NCBI RefSeq assembly: GCF_023509035.1
Contig: NZ_CP075583.1
Location: forward strand, 2,666,001-2,730,000
Direction of reading: 5' to 3'
Source of the DNA: Janthinobacterium lividum
GTDB taxonomy: Bacteria; Pseudomonadota; Gammaproteobacteria; Burkholderiales; Burkholderiaceae_D
Length of the DNA: 64,000 nucleotides
The notes under the pieces are model-generated. The model worked only from the letters and a program-made list of their open reading frames with translations. It searched no databases and was not told the origin of the DNA. The first letter of the stretch is position 1. Each line of letters begins with the position of its first letter. A program made the position numbers and the translations under genes. Below are positions 43,778-51,206 of this stretch, one piece after another.

Positions 43778-45006
43778 GCCGCCGGGTAGTCGTGACCGGC
43801 ATGGCCGGCATCAGCCCGATTGGCAATGACTGGCCGGCCATCCGGCAGCGCCTGGGCGAGTACCGCAACGCCGTCGTGCGCATGAACGAATGGGCCGATT
43901 ACGAAGGCCTTAATACGCAACTGGGCGCGCCGGCCGCGCCGTTCGCGCTGACGGAGCGCTATAACCGCAAGGCCGTGCGCAGCATGGGACGCATCGCGCT
44001 GATGGCCACGCGCGCCAGCGAACTGGCGCTGGAACACGCGGGCCTGGCTGAGCACCCCGTGGTCAAAAGCGGACAGATGGGCATTTCCTTCGGTTCGTCC
44101 GCCGGCACGCCCAGCGCCATCGGCGACTTTGGCCGCATGATGGAAGAGCGCACCACCAAGGGCATCAACGCCACCACCTATATCAAGATGATGGCGCACA
44201 CGGCGCCCGTCAATATCGGCGTGTTTTTCGGCGTCACGGGCAGAGTCATCACGACCTCGAGCGCCTGCACCTCGGGCAGCCAGGGCATCGGCTATGCCTA
44301 CGAGGCGATCACCGGCGGCAAGCAGCTGGCGATGATCGCCGGCGGCGCCGAGGAGCTGTGCGCCACCGAAGCGGCTGTCTTCGACACCCTGTTCGCCACC
44401 AGCACGCGCAACGACGCAGGCCATACGACGCCGCGTCCGTTCGACGCCAGCCGCGATGGCCTGGTGATCGGCGAGGGCGCCGGTTGCCTAATACTGGAAG
44501 AATTCGAACATGCGCAGGCGCGCGGTGCCACCATACATGCGGAGCTGGTGGGCTTCGGCACGAACAGCGATGGCTGCCACGTGACCCAGCCGAACGCTGT
44601 CACCATGCGCCAGGCGATGCTGCTGGCGCTGGCCGACGCCGGCTTGCAGCCATCCGACATCGGCTATATCAATGCGCATGGCACCGGCACGCAGCAGGGT
44701 GATATCGCCGAGTCGCAAGCCACGTTCGAGGTGTTTGGCGACCGTACTCCTATCAGTTCGCTGAAAAGCTACATGGGCCACACTCTGGGCGCCTGCGGCG
44801 CGCTGGAAGCGTGGATCAGTATCGAGATGATGCGCGAAGGCTGGTTTGCGCCCACCATCAATTTGCAACAGGTCGACTCGCAATGCGCACCGCTCGATTA
44901 CATCGCCGGCGAAGGCCGGGCCATCGAATGCGAGTATGTGATGTCAAATAATTTTGCCTTTGGCGGCATCAACACGTCGCTGATTTTCAAGCGTTACCGG
45001 CCGTGA
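43774..45006 (+). CDS. apeR: Second beta-ketoacyl-ACP synthase (likely starter condensation)
   Basis: A 410-residue KAS with nucleophile Cys165 in SSACTSGSQGIG and histidines in NAHGTGTQQGD and YMGHTLGACGALE. By analogy with described aryl-polyene systems it handles priming or the first condensations. It is the last gene of the continuous overlap chain, joined to the reductase by ATGA. No terminator was seen in the 73 bp to the next gene. Confidence 0.92.
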   Translation: MSRRVVVTGMAGISPIGNDWPAIRQRLGEYRNAVVRMNEWADYEGLNTQLGAPAAPFALTERYNRKAVRSMGRIALMATRASELALEHAGLAEHPVVKSGQMGISFGSSAGTPSAIGDFGRMMEERTTKGINATTYIKMMAHTAPVNIGVFFGVTGRVITTSSACTSGSQGIGYAYEAITGGKQLAMIAGGAEELCATEAAVFDTLFATSTRNDAGHTTPRPFDASRDGLVIGEGAGCLILEEFEHAQARGATIHAELVGFGTNSDGCHVTQPNAVTMRQAMLLALADAGLQPSDIGYINAHGTGTQQGDIAESQATFEVFGDRTPISSLKSYMGHTLGACGALEAWISIEMMREGWFAPTINLQQVDSQCAPLDYIAGEGRAIECEYVMSNNFAFGGINTSLIFKRYRP

Positions 45007-45079
45007 AATCCGCTTGTGCTGACGCAAGTGGCAAGTGTGCTTCCTTTTGTCCCATCTCTAACTTATTGAGGAAAATAGC

Positions 45080-45529
45080 ATGAAAAAAATGATGATCCTG
45101 GCAGCCATGAGTGCAACGTTGACGTTTGTCTTGCCGGCACAGGCAGGCGATACCAAACATATGATGCCGATCGCCAATGCGATGTCCGCCAACGATGCCC
45201 AGGCCCGCCTTGGCGATACCGTCAAATTCTATTTCGGCGACCAGGCAACACCTCCGATTGCCACGCGCATCAGCAGCGACAAGACCAGCCAGAAAACCAA
45301 TGGCGTTGGCAAGTCGGCAGAAACCTCGTGTAACTGGGCCTTCCTCTCGGCCATGCTGGCGCTGCAAAAGCGCGCCCAGTCGGTGGGCGCGGATGCCGTC
45401 GTCAATATCGTCAGCAACTACAAGAATATCGAACATTCCAGCGCCACGGAATTCGAATGCCATGAAGGCACGATGATGACGGGCGTGGCCTTGAAGGGTG
45501 AGTTCGTGAAGTTGAAAACAGGCAAGTAA
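45080..45529 (+). CDS. Small exported protein, function unknown
   Basis: A 149-residue protein with a clear signal peptide (MKKMMILAAMSATLTFVLPAQA). The mature part has VGADAVVNIVSNYKNIEHSS and two cysteines (about 86 and 133) that may form a disulfide. Relatives are sometimes misnamed excinuclease-like. It follows the aryl-polyene operon on the same strand with AGGAAA before the start and may be co-transcribed. Confidence 0.75.
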   Translation: MKKMMILAAMSATLTFVLPAQAGDTKHMMPIANAMSANDAQARLGDTVKFYFGDQATPPIATRISSDKTSQKTNGVGKSAETSCNWAFLSAMLALQKRAQSVGADAVVNIVSNYKNIEHSSATEFECHEGTMMTGVALKGEFVKLKTGK

Positions 45530-45540
45530 GTACCAATCAA

Positions 45541-45597
45541 GCAGCAGGAAGTAGCAAGTAAGTAGTAAGTAAGTTGTAAGTAAGCAAGTAGCAGGGA
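45541..45597 (+). repeat. Degenerate AGTAAGTA-type tandem repeat
   Basis: Five or more imperfect copies of an AAGTAAGT/AGTAGC unit fill the gap between two small exported-protein genes. A related but distinct degenerate array lies at 49.6 kb. Confidence 0.7.
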
Positions 45598-45677
45598 AGC
45601 TGTTCAAACAGGTTACGGGCGCCTTTGCCAAGTTCAAGGTGCTTGGAAACCATTCCAATAAAAAATAGAAAGAGAAT

Positions 45678-46274
45678 ATGTACAAAGCATCAAGAACCAC
45701 CATCCTGGCCGGCGCACTGCTGACAGTATCCATGTTGCAGGGCTGTGCCACGCCGATCAAGGCATCGTCCACGCAGAATCCGGCACCGAGCGAGGCGTTT
45801 TCGTCGTTTGGCCGTATCGAAGTCAAGCCGACGGTGTTTGCCGAGGGTTACAAGGGCAACCAGGCTGGCATGGCAAAAATCGACGAAAACATCCGCAAGG
45901 ACCTGGCCGAATCGCTGAGGACCTGGAACGCGGCGCCGGCCAATGGCCGCGTATTGACCATTGAGCCGATCGTGGAAGAAATCCAGTTCAAGAGCGGCGC
46001 CAAGCGCGTATTCCTGGGGCCATTGGCTGGCAGTTCGGGCGTTCGCATGCGCGTCATGATCCGCGATAACAAGGGTGCGCTGGTTGCGACGCCGGAATTC
46101 TTCCAGCGTGCCGACGCCATGGCCGCCGGTTTTACGTTTGGCGTGCATGACAACCTGATGTTGACGCGCATTGCCAACCTGACCAGCGCGTATATCAAGG
46201 CCAACTACGTGCGTGCCGAAGGCGGCCCGACTGGCGCCGATGACAAAGCCGTCGCGGCACCCATGACGAATTAA
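45678..46274 (+). CDS. DUF4410-like lipoprotein
   Basis: A 198-residue lipoprotein with lipobox LQGC (Cys at about residue 23). The mature domain, with ENIRKDLAESLRTWNAAP and VLTIEPIVEEIQF, resembles DUF4410 proteins. AAAGAGAA precedes the ATG. Function unknown; it is on the strand of the aryl-polyene genes and may be the last member of that transcript. Confidence 0.72.
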   Translation: MYKASRTTILAGALLTVSMLQGCATPIKASSTQNPAPSEAFSSFGRIEVKPTVFAEGYKGNQAGMAKIDENIRKDLAESLRTWNAAPANGRVLTIEPIVEEIQFKSGAKRVFLGPLAGSSGVRMRVMIRDNKGALVATPEFFQRADAMAAGFTFGVHDNLMLTRIANLTSAYIKANYVRAEGGPTGADDKAVAAPMTN

Positions 46275-46420
46275 GACCGGCACGGCGCGCAAGCGTCAGC
46301 GAGGTTGCTAAAAATCGCAGCGACGGGAGACCGCGCTGCTATTTTTTTGCCGTGCTCTTTTACCTGCCTTCGTGCTGCCGATTTGTGGCAGACTGCGCCT
46401 TTGCCTACCCATACACGTTC

Positions 46421-47044
46421 ATGTCACCAGCCTCGTCCGCTACCGGCGCCAGCATCTGCCTGCTCGATATCCGCACGATCGCTGTTGCGCAGCTCCATCA
46501 GTATGAATCCTGGCTGGGTGCGGCGGAAGCGGCCCGATACGCGCGCTTTGTGCGGCCGTTGCGACGGCGCCAGTTCCTGCTGGGGCGCGCCTTGCTGCGC
46601 GCGGCCATGGGGGAAATATTGGAGGTGGCGCCGGAGTCCATCGCGCTGGAAGAGAGACCAGGCCAGGCGCCGCGACTGCTGGCACCCTCCGGCGGTCCCT
46701 ATTTCAGCATTTCGCACAGCGGCCACTGGGTCGCCTGCGCGCTGTGCGGTACTACGCGGCTGGGGCTCGATATTGAGCTGCGCGACCCGAGGCGCGACGT
46801 GCTGGCGCTTGCGCGCCAGGCGTTTGGCGCGGCCGTGGCGGGCGAGCTGGAAAAGCTGCCGCCTGAGGAACGCCGGGCGGTCTTTTACCAGCGCTGGAGC
46901 GAGGCGGAGGCGCGCTACAAGCTAGGCGTGGAGGAGGCCAGCTGCATGGCCGTGGCACATGCCGAGCTGTCCATCGTGCTGTGCAGCACGGCGCCACTGG
47001 GGCAGGCGCCCGCCTTGCTATTGTCCGCCCTGGCGCCAGATTAA
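46421..47044 (+). CDS. Sfp-type 4'-phosphopantetheinyl transferase
   Basis: A 207-residue transferase that loads phosphopantetheine from CoA onto carrier-protein serines. Motifs: FSISHSGHWVACAL, the magnesium-binding LGLDIELRDP, and RWSEAEARYKLG in place of the usual WTxKEAxxK (Lys conserved at the end). The two ACPs at 30.1-30.7 kb are its obvious substrates. The ATG at 46421 gives the family length; an upstream GTG at 46352 would add a 23-residue extension. Its stop overlaps the converging DUF2145 gene by 3 bases. Confidence 0.85.
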   Translation: MSPASSATGASICLLDIRTIAVAQLHQYESWLGAAEAARYARFVRPLRRRQFLLGRALLRAAMGEILEVAPESIALEERPGQAPRLLAPSGGPYFSISHSGHWVACALCGTTRLGLDIELRDPRRDVLALARQAFGAAVAGELEKLPPEERRAVFYQRWSEAEARYKLGVEEASCMAVAHAELSIVLCSTAPLGQAPALLLSALAPD

Positions 47045-47826
47045 TTTCCCCGCACGACGATTTCCTGCACCTTCGGTTCGCGCTGGCGCATGAAGCGCAC
47101 GATGGAGTCGACGGTGACGACGTCGATCTGGCGCGTCATGCGGCGCTCGAAAGGGTGATCGTCAAAAGCGATATTGGCACGGAACATGCGCGCGCCCAGG
47201 CGCGTGGCGGCGGGTATGCTGAGCGTCTGCGGCGCGTAGCTGGCGCTGCGCAGCCAGCCTTGCGCTTCGGCGCGCGTTTCGATCTTGCCAGGCTCGTTGC
47301 TGGCGGCGGCCAGGGTTTCCAGCACCCACTGGTTAGAATTCTGGTACTTGGTGGAAAACGGGTAGGCCAGCATATTGTAGTGCGCCTCATGCAGGCGCTT
47401 GGGCGTGCTCGAGGTCAGCAGGCGCACCAGTTGCTGCTGCGTATCCTGGCCAGGAATCAGGATCAGGGTTTCATACATGAACACATCATCCATGAAGAAA
47501 TTGCCCAAGCCTTCGTTGTACAGCGACGATTGGGCTGTGCCGCATTCATTGAGTTCATGCACCACCAGCCAGCGCCCCTTCGGGTGGTCGCGCCAGGCCA
47601 GCGCCATGTGCGAATAGCGCAAATTGTACTTCGACAGATCCTGGCCGGCGCGCGCCACCAGCGCCACTTGCGCGCCCGAGGCATCGAGCGCCTGCAAGGT
47701 CTTTTGCGCCAGGTCCATCGATTTGACGAGCGTGCTGGCGTCCGTTTGCTTTTCCTCGCACGAGCGCCCCGCATGGGCGGCACCGGCCAGGGCCAGGCTG
47801 ATGATAATGGCAGTCAGGCGTTTCAT
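47041..47826 (-). CDS. DUF2145 exported protein
   Basis: A 261-residue protein with signal peptide (ends GAAHAG). The mature part has YSHMALAWRDHPKGRWLVVHELN and a conserved late block RANIAFDDHPFERRM, both fitting DUF2145, a family of unknown function with papain-like NlpC features in its His-containing core. It is the third gene of a minus-strand group with two small paralogous exported proteins, starting 5 bp after the nearer one. Confidence 0.78.
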   Translation of the reverse strand: MKRLTAIIISLALAGAAHAGRSCEEKQTDASTLVKSMDLAQKTLQALDASGAQVALVARAGQDLSKYNLRYSHMALAWRDHPKGRWLVVHELNECGTAQSSLYNEGLGNFFMDDVFMYETLILIPGQDTQQQLVRLLTSSTPKRLHEAHYNMLAYPFSTKYQNSNQWVLETLAAASNEPGKIETRAEAQGWLRSASYAPQTLSIPAATRLGARMFRANIAFDDHPFERRMTRQIDVVTVDSIVRFMRQREPKVQEIVVRGN

Positions 47827-47830
47827 GGCT

Positions 47831-48241
47831 TCACGCTTTCGAATGGTGGAGGATGGCATTGCCGGCCGCGTTCGGCACATAGGCGATGGCCTTGCCCGAC
47901 AGCATCAGCATGTGGCCCGTCGAGACGGCCACGACGTTGACGACCGTGCCTGCCGCCAGCGACAGGCCTTGCATGGCTTTCTGGCTCAGCTTGACGGAGG
48001 CAGTGGCCGCCTGCGAGGCGCCCTTGGCCGCGCTCTTCAGCACGAGTACGCTGCCGTCGGCCACGTCTTCCACCTTGTCGATAACGATTTCACCGGCGGC
48101 GGCCAGCACCGACATGGAGCCGACCAGCACGATGGCCGAGGCCATGCTGGCATTGTCGGACGCGTTGGTGGTATCGGAGTTGGCGGCCTGGGCCGTCAGG
48201 CTGGCGGCGCACAGCAGGGTAATGGCGAGTACGTGTTTCAT
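47831..48241 (-). CDS. Small exported protein, paralogue A of a tandem pair
   Basis: A 136-residue protein with signal peptide (cleaved about AQAAN) and no family I recognise. The mature chain is rich in Ala, Gly, Ser and Val with a glycine/alanine hydrophobic segment SAIVLVGSMSVLAAAG. The C-terminal 45 residues (GLSLAAGTVVNVVA, STGHML, SGKAIA, ending LHHSKA) are nearly the same as in its upstream paralogue. AGGA stands 5 nt before the start. Likely a periplasmic or surface protein acting with the paralogue and the DUF2145 protein. Confidence 0.75.
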   Translation of the reverse strand: MKHVLAITLLCAASLTAQAANSDTTNASDNASMASAIVLVGSMSVLAAAGEIVIDKVEDVADGSVLVLKSAAKGASQAATASVKLSQKAMQGLSLAAGTVVNVVAVSTGHMLMLSGKAIAYVPNAAGNAILHHSKA

Positions 48242-48267
48242 GGATGTCCTGTTCTTCTTTTTGGGTA

Positions 48268-48690
48268 TTACACTTTGGAGTGGTGCAGCAGTGCCTTGCC
48301 CAGTTCGTTCGGGATGAAGGCGATGGCCTTGCCGGACATGACCAGCATGTGGCCGGTGGACATTGCCACCACATTGACCACGGTGCCGGCCGCCAGCGAC
48401 AGTCCCTTGGCCGCTTGCGTGCTCATCTGGATGGACGCGCCACCCGCCTCGGAAGCGCCCTTGAGCACGATGACGATGCCTTCGCCCACTGTTTCCACGC
48501 TGGCGACGACCACCTGGCCGGAAGCGACCAGCATCGACATGGAGCCGGCGACGACCACGGCGGAACCCTGGCTGAGGTTTTGCGAGCCTTTCGACAGGTT
48601 CTCCGAGGCTGCGGCGTGGACCAGGCCGGGAGCGGCCACGGAGAGCGTCAACAGCGACAGGGACAGGCAGAGGGGCAGCAAGCGTTTCAT
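48268..48690 (-). CDS. Small exported protein, paralogue B of a tandem pair
   Basis: A 140-residue exported protein with a signal peptide (LVHAAA) followed by NLSKGSQNLSQGSAVVVAG, a short Ser-rich repeat, then the hydrophobic GSMSMLVASGQ and the shared C-terminus GLSLAAGTVVNVVA...LHHSKV. AAGGAG before the ATG at 48690 decides the start. It is the first gene of the minus-strand group and faces the XRE regulator across a region with repeated operator-like palindromes. Confidence 0.77.
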   Translation of the reverse strand: MKRLLPLCLSLSLLTLSVAAPGLVHAAASENLSKGSQNLSQGSAVVVAGSMSMLVASGQVVVASVETVGEGIVIVLKGASEAGGASIQMSTQAAKGLSLAAGTVVNVVAMSTGHMLVMSGKAIAFIPNELGKALLHHSKV

Positions 48691-48760
48691 GTGTTTCTCC
48701 TTCAAGTGTGCCAAGTGGCAACGCCATCATTGTAGACTGTGGGCAATTGGTCAATGAAAA

Positions 48761-48812
48761 CGCTACTCGTAGCGGGCAGGCATACCGCAGGTAGCGTATT
48801 ACGCTACTTTTT
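48761..48812. promoter_or_regulatory. Two CGCTAC/GTAGCG inverted repeats between divergent genes
   Basis: CGCTAC-tc-GTAGCG at 48761-48774 and GTAGCG-tatta-CGCTAC at 48791-48807, four copies of one 6-base half-site within 47 bp. The second is followed by six T and could also act as a weak terminator for plus-strand transcription. Location between the paralogue operon and the XRE regulator suggests an autoregulated operator. Confidence 0.6.
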
Positions 48813-48850
48813 TGCAGCCGGAACCGATGCTATTTTTATAAAGGAAGTGC

Positions 48851-49594
48851 ATGCCGCAAACCCACGCCTTGATCGAAGCCTTGAAACGCCTGTTGAAAGC
48901 GCGCGCCGTCACGTATGCCGAGCTGGCCCAGCGCATCGGCGTGTCCGAAGCCAGCGTCAAGCGGATGTTTTCGCAGAAGCAATTTACGCTGCAACGGCTG
49001 GACCAGATCCTGGTGGCCATCGGCAGCGATTTCCAGCAGCTGGCGCTGGCCGTGCAGTCAGCCCAGGCTACGCCCACCCTGATCACGGGGCTGACGTATG
49101 CACAGGAAAAGGAAATCCTCGAGGACACCCGACTGTTCGTGGTGGCCGTGTCCGCCCTGAACCTGCTGCCGCTGGAACAGATCGTCGCCATCTACGACAT
49201 CAGCGAAGCGCAAGCCGTGAAATACCTGCTGCGCCTCGACAAGATCGGTTTTCTGGAACTGCTGCCGAATAACCGGGTCAAACTGCTGGTGGCGCGCACG
49301 TTTGCTTGGATACCGAACGGTCCCATCCACACGTATTTCAAAAAGGAAGCCTATGGTGACTATTTGAATTCGCAGTTCGATGGCGAGACGGAATTGTTGC
49401 GCCTGGTGAACGTGATGTTGTCGAAAAAATCCACGGCAGCCTTGCTGGAACGCCTGAAGCAAGTGGCAGTGGAATTCTCGCAGCAACACCAGGAGGACGC
49501 GCGTCTGCCCGGCGATGAGCGCCTGGCCATCAGCTTCATGCTGGCGGCGCGGCCGTGGATGCCGCAGACGTTCAAGGCGCTGCTAAGGCAGTGA
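48851..49594 (+). CDS. XRE-family helix-turn-helix regulator
   Basis: A 247-residue protein. The N-terminal 65 residues are a Cro/C1-type DNA-binding domain (VTYAELAQRIGVSEASVKRM, then FTLQRLDQIL). The remaining 180 residues include a second winged-helix-like segment (YDISEAQAVKYLLRLDKIGF), characteristic of a two-part regulator subfamily; no ligand domain is recognised. AAGGAA precedes the start. Divergent from the small exported-protein operon, which it probably controls. Confidence 0.85.
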   Translation: MPQTHALIEALKRLLKARAVTYAELAQRIGVSEASVKRMFSQKQFTLQRLDQILVAIGSDFQQLALAVQSAQATPTLITGLTYAQEKEILEDTRLFVVAVSALNLLPLEQIVAIYDISEAQAVKYLLRLDKIGFLELLPNNRVKLLVARTFAWIPNGPIHTYFKKEAYGDYLNSQFDGETELLRLVNVMLSKKSTAALLERLKQVAVEFSQQHQEDARLPGDERLAISFMLAARPWMPQTFKALLRQ

Positions 49595-49604
49595 GCGAGC
49601 AAGC

Positions 49605-49683
49605 TGGCCGGTAAGCCAGCAAGCCAGCAGTGACGCCAGTAAGTCTGTAAATCAGCAGTGAGGCTAGTAAGTCAGTAAATCAG
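49605..49683. repeat. Degenerate AAGCCAGC / AGTAAGTCAGTAAATCAG repeats
   Basis: Copies of an AAGCCAGC unit are followed by two about 19-bp copies spaced 30 bp (49635-49653 and 49665-49683). It lies downstream of the regulator and of the converging DUF3999 gene. No terminator hairpin was found. Confidence 0.6.
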
Positions 49684-49727
49684 TACGCCACAACAAGACC
49701 ATTTCTGGCGCTTAGTCTTCCTGGTGC

Positions 49728-51206
49728 TTAGTCGTGCTGGCTTGCGCCATCCGTTTTCTGTTGCCCCGTTTGCTCCTGTTGTTCCAGCTTCATCTGCGTC
49801 AGCAAGCGCCAGGCAAAAAAGCCCAGCACGCCCACGCCCAACAGCAGTGCGCTCCACAGTGCGGCCAGGCGCCACGGTGCCCCGTCCTTTGTGGCGAGTG
49901 CTGGTGCCGCCGCACCAGCGGTGGGCTGGAGCGGGCCGGCGCTGGCCGGCTCGAGCGCCAGCAATTCGTCTGCCTTGAAGCCGGGCGCCACCTGCGACAG
50001 CGGCTGCGCGACGGCGGCGGCGTTGCTGTTGCCGAACGCCAGTTGATAGGGCGGCTTGCCGCTGGCCAGGAAGATGACGGTGGCCGGTGTCCAGCCCAGG
50101 CGCAAGGCGGGCGCATCGCTGGCGGAGAGCGGGTGTTCCTTGGTCGTCTGCAGCACCCATTCGCCAGTTTGCGTCACGGGCATGGCCAGGTCGCCCGAAA
50201 TCCTCTCCTTGCCATCGAGGCCGATGCGGTAAAACGTCGTGCTCAGCAGGGGATCAAAATACGCGCCTTGCGCGGGACGCGCCTGGTGGCGCAGGTGTAG
50301 CCGGTGCCGGGGAACATAGCTGTTCTGGCGATACACGCCCAGGGTCACGGGCAGCACCACATTGTTGTGCGTCAATTGCAGGGCGATGCTGTCGGCGGGA
50401 ATGGCGAGGGGAGTGGCATAGCGCCATTCATAGTCTTGCTTGCCGGGCGCGCCTTGCAGCACGATGGAGGCGCGCGGTGGGGCGATGTCCGTTTCGCTGA
50501 TGGCTTGCGCCGTGATCGCCGCAAAGGCCAGCGGTTCGCCCGCTTGCCAGCTCAGGCGTGCGTAGCGAAAGGCGCGCGGCGCAAAGGCGATGCTGTCGTT
50601 GGCCAGGGTTTGTGTGTCGCCGTTGCTGAGCCAATTCAGGGTGGTGGTGCCGATGGCGTCCCATTGCTTCAGGTCATCGCTCACTTCCAGCAGCACTTGC
50701 GCGCTGTAATTGTCCGTGCGGGCCGGCGGCGTGAAGTGCAAGGCGGCGATGCGCTTGTCTTGCGTTTGCTTGCCCAGGTCGAGGATCAGCGCCTGCAGCG
50801 CCGCCGTGGTCGCTGCCGTGCCGGCGCGCGTGCTGACCGACAGCAAGCGGCCATCGTCGGCCGTGCGGATGTCGATGCCTTGCAAGCCATCGCCAGTTGC
50901 TGGCGCGCCCGTCACGGGGAAGATGCGGGCTGGAATGGCTGTCCTCTGCGTGGCCGATTGCGCAGGCGGCGCACCGATGGCATAGGCCAGGCGCTTGCCG
51001 TCGGCGTCAAACAGGCGCAGGTCGGCCAGGCTGGCCGAGCGGGCGTGCAGGTAGACTTCCTTGGGCAACGATAGCTGCACGATGCCCGCGCCGGCAGGCA
51101 CATGCATGGGCATGCTCCAGGCATAGTCCTGTGGCCGATCCTGGCCAGGCGCGGCGAGCGCGGCGCCTGCCACCAGCAGGCTGCAGCAGATCAATGAGGG
51201 TTTCAT
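49728..51206 (-). CDS. DUF3999 membrane-anchored exported protein
   Basis: A 492-residue protein with signal peptide (LVAGAALAAPG), a long beta-rich periplasmic part and a single C-terminal helix (WSALLLGVGVLGFFAWRLL), topped by a short cytosolic Gln-rich tail. Family function unknown. Its ATG overlaps the stop of the DUF2339 gene by 4 bases; the two families are regularly neighbours, so a joint envelope complex is likely. The start at 51206 gives the signal peptide directly; longer readings are not supported. Confidence 0.85.
   Translation of the reverse strand: MKPSLICCSLLVAGAALAAPGQDRPQDYAWSMPMHVPAGAGIVQLSLPKEVYLHARSASLADLRLFDADGKRLAYAIGAPPAQSATQRTAIPARIFPVTGAPATGDGLQGIDIRTADDGRLLSVSTRAGTAATTAALQALILDLGKQTQDKRIAALHFTPPARTDNYSAQVLLEVSDDLKQWDAIGTTTLNWLSNGDTQTLANDSIAFAPRAFRYARLSWQAGEPLAFAAITAQAISETDIAPPRASIVLQGAPGKQDYEWRYATPLAIPADSIALQLTHNNVVLPVTLGVYRQNSYVPRHRLHLRHQARPAQGAYFDPLLSTTFYRIGLDGKERISGDLAMPVTQTGEWVLQTTKEHPLSASDAPALRLGWTPATVIFLASGKPPYQLAFGNSNAAAVAQPLSQVAPGFKADELLALEPASAGPLQPTAGAAAPALATKDGAPWRLAALWSALLLGVGVLGFFAWRLLTQMKLEQQEQTGQQKTDGASQHD

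Noticed and set aside
44987..45826. Minus-strand frame through the AGTAAGT repeat array
   Set aside because: Its Leu/Thr-rich middle is simply the translated repeat; it covers two well-supported plus-strand genes.
48791..48812. Calling the palindrome followed by T6 a plain terminator
   Set aside because: No plus-strand gene ends just upstream, and the same half-site occurs in a second palindrome; an operator fits better.
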